A stretch of 64,000 nucleotides of DNA from Streptomyces longhuiensis (GTDB lineage Bacteria; Actinomycetota; Actinomycetes; Streptomycetales; Streptomycetaceae): assembly GCF_020616555.1 (NCBI RefSeq), contig NZ_CP085173.1, positions 5,224,001 through 5,288,000 on the forward strand. Reading direction: 5' to 3'. Numbering within the stretch: position 1 is the first letter of the stretch; the number at the start of each line of letters is the position of its first letter. The notes below the pieces were generated by a model. The model was not told where the DNA came from, did not search any database, and was given only the letters and a program-made list of their open reading frames with translations. Of this stretch, positions 50,425-57,091 are shown one piece after another. The position numbers were made by a program, and so were the translations under genes.

Positions 50425-51099
50425 TCAGCTGGTCCAGAAGTCCCACCAGCGGGTCAGGATCAGCATCCCGATGATCCCGACGTGCAGCACGGGCAGGACC
50501 CACGTGAACTCACCGAAGAACGACCGCAGCCAGGACGGCGCGGGCAGGAACCCGTTGCGCACGTTGAACGACGTCACGTACCAGAACATGACGATCGTGG
50601 CGACCCACGCCAGAGAGCACCACAGGCACAGCGAGTTGATCCGGTACAGCGACTGGAACTGCAGCCACGTGCAGAACCCGACCCCGAACAGCGTGCCCGC
50701 GTTGAACGTCAGCCAGTACCAGCGCGGGAACCGCGCCCGCCCCAGCAGACTCATCCCCACGCAGATCACGACGGCGTAGGCCGCGAGCCCCAGCATCGGG
50801 TTCGGGAACCCGAACACCGACGCCTGCTCGCTCTTCATGATGTTCCCGCAGGACACCACGGGGTTGAGGCTGCAGCCCGGCGTGAAGTTCGGGTCCTCGA
50901 GCAGCTTGAACTTGTCGATCGTGATGACCCACGCCGCGAGCAGCCCCGCCGCACCGGTGATCACCAGGAGCAGCGCGAAACCCAGGGAACGGGACTCCGG
51001 GGCGACACGTGGCGACTCAACCAGGCTGTCACTGTGCTGAGTTGAGCCGGGCTGCCGCGGCATCCGGGCCGGGCGTCCCTCGGTGTTCGTGCTTCCCAT
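50425..51099 (-). CDS. Vitamin K epoxide reductase (VKOR) family protein
   Basis: 224 residues with four or five membrane helices. The quinone-coupled Cys pair is in SLCLWCSLAW (CxxC), and the loop Cys pair is PGCSLNPVVSCGNIM, near FGFPNPMLGLAAYAVV. VKOR proteins reoxidise DsbA-like enzymes to build disulfides in exported proteins. Near chaplins with disulfides and exported copper proteins, a disulfide-making role fits. AAGGAAG is 8 bases before the ATG. It lies 17 bases downstream of the DUF5949-like gene. Confidence 0.94.
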   Translation of the reverse strand: MGSTNTEGRPARMPRQPGSTQHSDSLVESPRVAPESRSLGFALLLVITGAAGLLAAWVITIDKFKLLEDPNFTPGCSLNPVVSCGNIMKSEQASVFGFPNPMLGLAAYAVVICVGMSLLGRARFPRWYWLTFNAGTLFGVGFCTWLQFQSLYRINSLCLWCSLAWVATIVMFWYVTSFNVRNGFLPAPSWLRSFFGEFTWVLPVLHVGIIGMLILTRWWDFWTS

Positions 51100-51116
51100 G
51101 GGCCACTTCCTTCCGG

Positions 51117-51617
51117 TCAGACGCGCAGCTTGCGTACAGGGAGCAGGCAGTGGGCCGCGCCGGTCAGTGTCGCCTCGTCACCCGCGAACGAGGCGAGATC
51201 CTCCTCGGCGACCGGGCTGCCGGGCACCGCCGAGGTCCAGGGGCGCGTGGTGAACACGAAGTACGCGTAACCGCGTTCGGCCGCGGCGGCCAGCCACTCG
51301 GGGGGCGCGACGCACTGGGCGCTGAGGTACGGCATGTTGACGACGGCCTGGCCTGCCTCGACGAGCAGCGAGACGGGGAAGCTGGGGTTGCGCGTGGCGT
51401 CCACGACCTTGCCGACCGGCAGGCTGTTGTTCTCCAGCAGGGCCCGTACCGCTTCGGTCGATGCCTCCTGCCCGCCCGCGCCGTCCCCCAGGGAGTAGGC
51501 CAGCAGGAAGGGCATGTCCCCTTCCTCGTCCGGGTGTTCGCCGCTCCACGCGATGACGGCGAGGGTGCCCAGATCGATGGCGCGGAAGGCGCGGTTCTCA
51601 GTCGGCGTTGAAGTCAC
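51117..51617 (-). CDS. DUF5949-like protein
   Basis: 166 residues, soluble. FRAIDLGTLAVIAWSGEHPD and MPFLLAYSLGDGAGGQEAST lie near the N-terminus, and YAYFVFTTRPWTSAVPGSP is central. I associate these with a Streptomyces family called DUF5949, whose function is unknown. GTG 51617 or 51620 may be the start; no strong ribosome site is seen. It is the first gene of an apparent two-gene operon with the VKOR gene. Confidence 0.7.
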   Translation of the reverse strand: MTSTPTENRAFRAIDLGTLAVIAWSGEHPDEEGDMPFLLAYSLGDGAGGQEASTEAVRALLENNSLPVGKVVDATRNPSFPVSLLVEAGQAVVNMPYLSAQCVAPPEWLAAAAERGYAYFVFTTRPWTSAVPGSPVAEEDLASFAGDEATLTGAAHCLLPVRKLRV

Positions 51618-51718
51618 CACGGCAGCGTAGCCACGCTCGAAGGGCGCCCCGGCGACCTTTCACCCGCTTGGGGGAACGGCCCCCACTCGAACGAGAATTG
51701 GGGTCGGGCCGGACATGC

Positions 51719-51765
51719 CGAGAGGCCGGTCCGGGGCCGCTCGGCGCGGTGGGACCAGCCTCTCG
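51719..51765 (-). terminator. Hairpin after the ChpE-like gene
   Basis: The arms CGAGAGGCCGGTCC and GGACCAGCCTCTCG pair with one mismatch around a 19-base loop, 46 bases past the stop of the minus-strand chaplin gene. Confidence 0.5.
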
Positions 51766-51810
51766 TCGGCCTGGGTGCCGCTTCGCGCGAGGAGTGCGCG
51801 AAGGGGTGCG

Positions 51811-52053
51811 TCAGCCGTTGTGGCCGTGGTTGCCGAAGGCGGGGTTGAGGCCGGCGATGCCGTTGACGGTGTTCCCGACGACGTTGACCGGAACGTCGAC
51901 GGGTACCTGGGCGACGTTGCCCGAACCGACGCCGGGGGAGCCGGCCGCCTCACCCGCCGCGTCGGCGCCGTGGGCGAAGGCGCTGCCCGAAGCGGCGCCC
52001 GCGGCGAGTCCGGCGGCGGCCATGACCAGAGCAGCCTTCTTGGCGGTGTTCAT
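51811..52053 (-). CDS. Cysteine-free short chaplin (ChpE-like)
   Basis: 80 residues. A signal peptide (MNTAKKAALVMAAAGLAAGA, ending SGSAFA) precedes a chaplin domain: SPGVGSGNVAQVPVDVPVN, then VVGNTVNGIAGLNPAFGN. Both Cys are missing, replaced by Val and His-region residues, as in ChpE of S. coelicolor, which also lacks them. GGGAAGG is 8 bases before the ATG. No BldN-like -10 hexamer is seen upstream, unlike the two Cys-containing chaplins here, so it may be regulated differently. Confidence 0.9.
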   Translation of the reverse strand: MNTAKKAALVMAAAGLAAGAASGSAFAHGADAAGEAAGSPGVGSGNVAQVPVDVPVNVVGNTVNGIAGLNPAFGNHGHNG

Positions 52054-52144
52054 CACTGAAACCTTCCCAATTGGGGTTTTTGCGGCTTGTGAAGCAGCTT
52101 GTGAAGCTGTGCGGCGGGTGGCAGGAGCACGCCCGCGCAGATCG

Positions 52145-52429
52145 CTACTTGCCGAGGGGAAGGCCGCCGAGAAGTCCGGCCGGGGCGCCCGCGCCGGCGT
52201 CGTTCACGTTGTCCGCCGTGTTCTGCACCGTGTTGAGGACCGAGCCGCCCCGCTCCGTGTCGAGCATGTTGGTGTGCAGCGGCTGGGCGTCGAGCACCGA
52301 CTGGTGGCTCAGGGTGTCGACCGCGCCGTTGAGGCTCGTCGGCGTGAGGTCGGAGGCGAACGCGGGTGCGGCTGCACCGGCGATGACCATGGATCCGGCG
52401 ACGACGGCGGCGGCCTTCAGGGGCTTCAT
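52145..52429 (-). CDS. Small secreted protein of unknown function
   Basis: 94 residues. A clear signal peptide (MKPLKAAAVVAGSMVIAGAA, ending PAFA) is followed by about 70 residues: SDLTPTSLNGAVDTLSHQSV, LDAQPLHTNMLDTERGGS, and a Gly/Leu tail GLLGGLPLGK. No Cys are present, so it is not a rodlin or chaplin by composition, but its size and place beside a chaplin suggest a surface role. AAGGA is 5 bases before the preferred ATG. I do not recognise the family. Confidence 0.78.
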   Translation of the reverse strand: MKPLKAAAVVAGSMVIAGAAAPAFASDLTPTSLNGAVDTLSHQSVLDAQPLHTNMLDTERGGSVLNTVQNTADNVNDAGAGAPAGLLGGLPLGK

Positions 52430-52626
52430 CATGTTCCTTCCTTGGGGTGACGATTTGTCACCAGCGACGGAATATCCAACGAGCGTCCCCGGCAACGGAA
52501 ACTCTGAGGTCAGGGGATTTGCCGAACCCACTCGAATGAAGGGCCGCGGAGTTCTCATATGAGATTTGGGAAGAGGTGAATTGTCGGCGCGGGGCGCCCG
52601 ATCAGGCACGGCAGGGACGTGAAAAG

Positions 52627-52659
52627 CCCGTCGCGCCGGTACGGGACCGGCGCGACGGG
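52627..52659 (-). terminator. Intrinsic terminator
   Basis: A perfect 14-bp stem (CCCGTCGCGCCGGT / ACCGGCGCGACGGG) with a 5-base loop. On the minus strand it is followed by GCTTTTC, a short T-tract, 38 bases after the stop of the gene at 52698-53381. Confidence 0.85.
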
Positions 52660-52697
52660 TGGATGGGGGTGCCCGCTTCGCCGCGGGCGCGCCCCCG

Positions 52698-53381
52698 TCA
52701 GTTGGACAGGGCGGGAGCCTGAGGGAGCACCGGCGTCTTCGGGACCGTGGACGTGGACGGCACGGACGCCGTGGACGGGAGCGGGAGTCCGGTCGACGGG
52801 AGCGTGGGGAGCTTGGGCAGGCCGGGCAGCGTCGGCGCGGGCAGCCCGCCGCCGAGCAGGGTGGCCGCGAGCAGGTTCACCAGGGCGGTGACGACGTTCG
52901 TAGCCGCGGTGGCGACACCGGCGACGTCGCCCGCGGTCGATGCCTTGATCAGCGCGTCGACGGCGGTCTGGAGCGCGGTCAGGGCGTCGCCCTTCACGTC
53001 CTTCCGGGCGGCCTTGGCGTCGTCGGGGGCGGCCGACTTCGGTGTGGTGGTGGCCGCGGGGACGGTGGCCTTGGCGGCATCGATGGCCGCCTTGATCGCG
53101 TCCGCGTGCTTCTGTGCCGCCTCGGCGGACAGTTTTCCGTCGTCGGCCTTGAGGACCTCGGTGAGCAGGTCCGTGACCGGGGTCACGACGGAACTCATGC
53201 TGCCGAGCGCGCCTACCTGGCCCAGCAGCGCATCCGCTCCGGGAACCGGTGCGCGCAGTGCCTCGACGCTGTTGGAGCTTCCCGGGTCGCTTTCGGCGGC
53301 TATCGCGGGAGCGGCGGTGCCGAGGAGGATCGTCGCGCAAAGAGCGGTGGTGGCAATGCGCCGTACGGGCTGATGGTGCAT
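52698..53381 (-). CDS. Secreted Ala/Pro-rich protein of unknown function
   Basis: 227 residues. A signal peptide (MHHQPVRRIATTALCATILL, ending APAIAA) precedes a helical Ala-rich domain (KLSAEAAQKHADAIKAAIDA, ALTALQTAVDALIKASTAG) with regular small-residue spacing, then a Pro/Thr/Ser tail (LPTLPSTGLPLPSTASVP). Apart from one Cys inside the signal peptide it has none. AAGGA is 6 bases before the ATG. It may be a surface or spore-coat protein, but no family is recognised. Confidence 0.75.
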   Translation of the reverse strand: MHHQPVRRIATTALCATILLGTAAPAIAAESDPGSSNSVEALRAPVPGADALLGQVGALGSMSSVVTPVTDLLTEVLKADDGKLSAEAAQKHADAIKAAIDAAKATVPAATTTPKSAAPDDAKAARKDVKGDALTALQTAVDALIKASTAGDVAGVATAATNVVTALVNLLAATLLGGGLPAPTLPGLPKLPTLPSTGLPLPSTASVPSTSTVPKTPVLPQAPALSN

Positions 53382-53567
53382 GTTTGTTCCTTTTCGGTGG
53401 TGTCTGTCCGATCTTGTGACCACCGTGGAATGACTGATTGCGTTCCGCAAGCGAACGGCGACATTCCGTGAGGAATCACCCTCGTCTCTCGGCGTGTCGT
53501 GCCAGGTGAGGCGCCCATTCGGGGGGTCTGCGGGCGTCGACCCCATATGGCGCAACGAACGCAAGAA

Positions 53568-53591
53568 CGGCCGCCCCGAACGGGGCGGCCG
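53568..53591 (-). terminator. Hairpin after the chaplin gene
   Basis: Perfect 11-bp arms CGGCCGCCCCG and CGGGGCGGCCG around an AA loop, 23 bases past the minus-strand chaplin stop. Confidence 0.75.
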
Positions 53592-53614
53592 CGGAAGGGT
53601 CCGGGGGAGCCGGA

Positions 53615-53851
53615 TCAGTTGGCGCAGCGGCCGCCGAACGTCGGGTTCAGCAGGCCGATCACGTCGACCGTGTCGCCGCAGACGTTCACGGGGACGTGGA
53701 CGGGAACCTGGACGGTGTTGCCCGAGATCACGCCGGGGGAGTGGGCGGCGGCACCCTGCGCGTCACTGCTGGCGGCGGCGACGCCGGCGGAGCCGGCCAG
53801 GGCGGCGGCGGCGACGGTGGAAAAGACAAAGGCCTTCGCGGTACGCGACAT
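53615..53851 (-). CDS. Short chaplin
   Basis: 78 residues. A signal peptide (MSRTAKAFVFSTVAAAALAG, ending GVAAA) precedes a single chaplin domain (SPGVISGNTVQVPVHVPVN, CGDTVDVIGLLNPTFGGRC) that ends just after the second Cys. Asp replaces Asn in the CGNTVNVI block, as in the chaplin at 48067. GAGGAG lies about 11 bases before the ATG. A BldN-like promoter is 60 bases upstream. Confidence 0.93.
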   Translation of the reverse strand: MSRTAKAFVFSTVAAAALAGSAGVAAASSDAQGAAAHSPGVISGNTVQVPVHVPVNVCGDTVDVIGLLNPTFGGRCAN

Positions 53852-53910
53852 GGGGGAGGTGCTCCTCGGTCGGTCGATACGTCTCCGGGGCGGGTGCCCG
53901 GCTCGTGGAT

Positions 53911-53939
53911 CAACGCGTGCCACCCGCGCGGGGTTGCGC
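53911..53939 (-). promoter_or_regulatory. Sigma-BldN-like promoter of the chaplin gene
   Basis: Read on the minus strand: CGCAAC, 17 bases, then CGTTGA. The -10 hexamer is identical to that of the chaplin at 48067, and the alternative -35 alignment GCAACC-16 matches its GTTACC-16. Two unlinked chaplin promoters with the same hexamer support the assignment. Confidence 0.6.
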
Positions 53940-53995
53940 CCCCGATCGGGTGACTGCACGGCGGGGGCTTCACCGCTTTCACCATTCCGACACAC

Positions 53996-54149
53996 ATGTC
54001 GGGTTTCCCAGATAAATACTCATCTGTCGCTACAGTGGCTCACCTCCCAGCCCGGCGAGGCGGGGCGCAGAAGTGCTTCCCGTCCCATGTGACTTTCGCA
54101 TCCTCATTCCGTGATTCAGAAGCTCTTTGTCCCTGAAAGGGAATCGGTC
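53996..54149. other. Intergenic region before the EPS operon
   Basis: About 150 bases with AT-rich sequence around 54005-54035. A small dyad, CAGAT-N8-ATCTG (54009-54026), and a -10-like TACAGT (54031) are the only signals seen. This is where the promoter of the leader ORF and polysaccharide operon should lie. Confidence 0.4.
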
Positions 54150-54449
54150 ATGCGTCATCACCTGGGCTCGCACCTGCGCCGTACGGCGGTGGGCGCCGTT
54201 TCTCCTGTCGCGCATTCCAAGACGTGTGGCGCCGCGGGCGCGCGGGAGGCGCAGAGCATCAGTGAACCGGGACGCGCGCAGCCGCGAAGGGTCCCCGCGT
54301 ACGCCGACACCCTCGGCCACGACGCGGACGCCTTCGCGCTCGGCCGGAGCATCGGACAGCGGGGGTCGGGGCTCGGCCTCCGGATGACATCGCGGCGGGA
54401 CACGGCCTGGACCGGCGTGCTCTGCGCAGCGGTCGACGCCAGGCCGTAG
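54150..54449 (+). CDS. Putative leader ORF upstream of the polysaccharide operon
   Basis: 99 codons from ATG 54150 (AAAGGGAA 8 bases upstream). Third-position GC is high, which supports translation, but the product (MRHHLGSHLRRTAVGAV at the start, rich in Arg, Gly and Ala) matches no family I know and has no membrane or signal features. Its TAG stop (54447-54449) touches the left arm of the hairpin that hides the next ribosome site, so it may serve as a regulatory leader rather than making a functional protein. It could also be a decayed gene. Confidence 0.5.
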   Translation: MRHHLGSHLRRTAVGAVSPVAHSKTCGAAGAREAQSISEPGRAQPRRVPAYADTLGHDADAFALGRSIGQRGSGLGLRMTSRRDTAWTGVLCAAVDARP

Positions 54450-54484
54450 CGCGTTTCCCTCCTCCAGCACGAAGGGAAACGCGC
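54449..54484 (+). promoter_or_regulatory. RBS-burying hairpin before the first polysaccharide gene
   Basis: Perfect 12-bp arms GCGCGTTTCCCT (54449-54460) and AGGGAAACGCGC (54473-54484) with a 12-base loop. The right arm contains most of the GAAGGG ribosome binding site and ends at the base before ATG 54485. The left arm begins at the last base of the upstream ORF's stop codon. A ribosome finishing that ORF would cover the left arm and free the site. Confidence 0.8.
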
Positions 54485-55618
54485 ATGCAACCGACAGCGA
54501 CACCCCCTCGGCCGCGTGTCCTCCATGTCACCCAGCCCGTCGACGGCGGAGTGGCCCGCGTCGTCCGTGATCTGACGGAGGCACAGCTCTCCGCTGGCAT
54601 GCGGATCAGCGTGGCCTGCCCGCCCGACGGGCCCCTGGCCGGGTCGCTGCGCCGCATCGGCTGTGACGTACTGCCGTGGCAGGCGACCCGCTCGCCCGGG
54701 CCCGGCATCGCCCGCGAAGTACGTGGCCTGGCACGGCTCGTGGCACAGGTGCGGCCGACCCTCGTCCATGCGCACAGCGCCAAGGCCGGACTCGCCGCCC
54801 GCCTCGCCGTGCGCGGCCGTGTCCCCACCGTGTTCCAGCCGCACGCCTGGTCCTTCGAGGCGGTCGACGGCCCCTCCGCCCGGCTCGCCCTCGAGTGGGA
54901 GCGCCGGGGCGCGCGCTGGGCCTCCCGGGTCGTCTGCGTCAGCGAGGCGGAGCGCGCTACGGGCGAGCGTGCCGGGATCACCGCGCGCTGGGACGTCATC
55001 CCCAACGGCGTCGACCTCACCCGCTTCCTGCCCGCCGCCGAACCGCGCGAGGCCACCGCCGACCCGCTGGTGGTCTGCGTCGGACGCATCTGCCGCCAGA
55101 AGGGCCAGGACGTCCTGGTGCGCGCCTGGCCCCTCGTACAGGAGAGGTTCCCGCGGGCGCGGCTCGTGCTGGTCGGGGACGGGCCCGACGCGGCGGCGCT
55201 GCGGCGGCAGGCCACCGCCTCCGTGCGGTTCGTGGGGGCCGACGACCCCGTGCCCTGGTACCGGCAGGCCGACCTCGTGGTGCTGCCGTCCCGCTGGGAG
55301 GGCATGGCGCTCGCGCCCCTGGAGGCGATGGCCTGCGGGCGGCCCGTCGTCGTCACCGACGTGGACGGCGCCCGCGAGAGCCTGCCCGCCGGTCTCGCGG
55401 CCCACTGCCTCGTACCGCCGGACGACCCCGCCGGGCTCGCCCGCGCGCTGACCGGTCTGCTGCGCGACCCCCACCGGCTCGGCGCGCTCGGCGGCCTCGC
55501 CCTACGGCACGCGCGTGCGCACCACGACGTGCGGCGCACCGCCGACGCGGTCGCAGACGTGTACCGCGAACTACTGGGCGCGGAGCCCACCGAGTGCAGG
55601 GAGCCCCTCAACACGTGA
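54485..55618 (+). CDS. GT4 family glycosyltransferase
   Basis: 377 residues. The GT-B fold begins VLHVTQPVDGGVARVVRDLT, with DVIPNGVDLTRFLP at the domain boundary and VVCVGRICRQKGQDVLVRAW in the C-terminal half. RLVLVGDGPDAAALRR and SRWEGMALAPLEAMACG hold the nucleotide-sugar contacts (E-x7-E type). It should transfer a sugar from a nucleotide donor to the growing lipid-linked oligosaccharide. Its stop overlaps the next GTG. It is the first gene after the hairpin and leads the eight-gene operon. Confidence 0.93.
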   Translation: MQPTATPPRPRVLHVTQPVDGGVARVVRDLTEAQLSAGMRISVACPPDGPLAGSLRRIGCDVLPWQATRSPGPGIAREVRGLARLVAQVRPTLVHAHSAKAGLAARLAVRGRVPTVFQPHAWSFEAVDGPSARLALEWERRGARWASRVVCVSEAERATGERAGITARWDVIPNGVDLTRFLPAAEPREATADPLVVCVGRICRQKGQDVLVRAWPLVQERFPRARLVLVGDGPDAAALRRQATASVRFVGADDPVPWYRQADLVVLPSRWEGMALAPLEAMACGRPVVVTDVDGARESLPAGLAAHCLVPPDDPAGLARALTGLLRDPHRLGALGGLALRHARAHHDVRRTADAVADVYRELLGAEPTECREPLNT

Positions 55619-57087
55619 CCGCGGAACGTACCGTTGCCTCCCCCGCGGGGCAGCCACGCGCCACTGCACCGAGCACCCTCCTCGCCTCGGTCATCCCGCC
55701 ACGCGCCGCGGCGGGCGGCCGCCCGTCACCGGCGGGCAGACGCACGGCCGCGCGGCACCCCGCCTGCACGTCCCTCCTCGCGGCGGACGGTACGGCCGCG
55801 GTGCTGAGCACCCTCGTGATCGCACCGGTCCAGCGTCACCCTCTGCTCGTGATCGCGCTGGCCGCCGGTGCCGCGGCGGCGAACGCGCGCGCGGGCCTCT
55901 ACCGCGGCGACGCGCCCCGTCTCCTGCTCGACGACTGGCCCGCGATCGGCGGCCGCGTCGTGGTGATCTGGTGCGTCATGGCGGCCGTCCTCGCCGGGTT
56001 CCCGCACCTCGATCCGCTGCCGGCCGGGACGCTCGCGGCGGGCGCCGGCCTGCACTGTCTCCTCGCGGGCGCGGGCCGCGGCCTCGTCTACTGGCGGCGC
56101 CGCGAGGCCGCCGCGCGCCGCCCCTGCCCGACCCTCCTGATCGGCCCCGAGACCCTCGCCCGGCCGGTCGCCGCCGCCCTTCTGCGCCACCCGGGGTCGG
56201 GCGTGCGCCCGGTCGGCATCCTGGTGGACAAGGAGTCCGAACACCCGCCCGACCACGACGGGCCCGACCTGCCCGTCCTCGGCACGGCCGACGAACTGCG
56301 CCGCGCGATCATCCAGAACGGGGTGCGGCGGGCGCTCCTTCTGGAGGGGGCGGCGCCCGACCGGGCGGCCTGGCTGGCGGTGCTCGGCGAATACGGCTGC
56401 GGTGTATGGGAGTTCGACCCGTCGGCCGCCCCGTACCCGGCGCGCTCCGGTGACGCGGCCCGGCACCTCGCGGGCTTCCGCTACCGTCCGAGCCCGCCCG
56501 CCCGCCGCCGCGGCAGCGCCGGCAAGCGCGCGCTCGACCTCGTCGTCTCCGGCACCCTCCTCGTCCTGGCCAGCCCGGTCCTGCTGGTGTGCGCCGTGTG
56601 GCTGCGCCTGGCGGAGGGGCCCGGCGTCGTCTTCCGGCAGGAGCGCGTCGGGAAGGGCGGGAAGCCCTTCACGCTGCTGAAGTTCCGCACGCACCGCCCG
56701 AGCGACGCGCTGGAGTCCGCCACCCGGTGGAGCGTCGCGGACGAGAAGCGCATGGCGTGGTTCTGCCGGTTCCTGCGGCGCACCTCCCTGGACGAGCTGC
56801 TCCAGCTGTGGAACGTGTTCCGCGGCGACATGAGCCTCGTCGGCCCGCGCCCCGAACGCCCCTACTTCGTCATGCAGTTCAGTCAGACCCACCCCGGATA
56901 CGCCGAGCGGCACCGCATGCCGACCGGCATCACCGGCCTCGCCCAGATCCACGGCCTGCGCGGCGACACCTCCATCGAGGACCGCGCCCGCTTCGACAAC
57001 GCGTACATCGACAGCTGGTCGCTGTGGCTGGACATCAGCATCCTGGTGCGCACCGCGGCCGCGCTCGTACGTTCCACGGGGAGTTGA
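55615..57087 (+). CDS. Exopolysaccharide polyprenyl glycosylphosphotransferase (priming sugar transferase)
   Basis: 490 residues. The N-terminal part has four or five hydrophobic stretches (LLVIALAAGAAAANARA, VVVIWCVMAAVLAGFP). A Rossmann-like segment follows (LLIGPETLARPVAAALL), then the C-terminal bacterial sugar transferase domain: KRALDLVVSGTLLVLASPV, the conserved VVFRQERVGKGGKPFTLLKF, RRTSLDELLQLWNVFRGDMS, LVGPRPERPYFV and GITGLAQIHGLRG. It adds sugar-1-phosphate to undecaprenyl phosphate, starting each repeat unit. GTGA overlap with the first glycosyltransferase. Confidence 0.95.
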   Translation: MTAERTVASPAGQPRATAPSTLLASVIPPRAAAGGRPSPAGRRTAARHPACTSLLAADGTAAVLSTLVIAPVQRHPLLVIALAAGAAAANARAGLYRGDAPRLLLDDWPAIGGRVVVIWCVMAAVLAGFPHLDPLPAGTLAAGAGLHCLLAGAGRGLVYWRRREAAARRPCPTLLIGPETLARPVAAALLRHPGSGVRPVGILVDKESEHPPDHDGPDLPVLGTADELRRAIIQNGVRRALLLEGAAPDRAAWLAVLGEYGCGVWEFDPSAAPYPARSGDAARHLAGFRYRPSPPARRRGSAGKRALDLVVSGTLLVLASPVLLVCAVWLRLAEGPGVVFRQERVGKGGKPFTLLKFRTHRPSDALESATRWSVADEKRMAWFCRFLRRTSLDELLQLWNVFRGDMSLVGPRPERPYFVMQFSQTHPGYAERHRMPTGITGLAQIHGLRGDTSIEDRARFDNAYIDSWSLWLDISILVRTAAALVRSTGS

Positions 57088-57091
57088 CCCG

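Noticed and set aside
52145..52429. Rodlin gene next to the chaplins
   Set aside because: The product is only 94 residues, lacks Cys and does not show the rodlin repeats; left as an unknown secreted protein.
54449..54484. Plain intrinsic terminator of the 99-codon ORF
   Set aside because: There is no T-tract, and the stem ends exactly at the start codon of the next gene, so a role in translation is more likely. A terminator function cannot be fully excluded.
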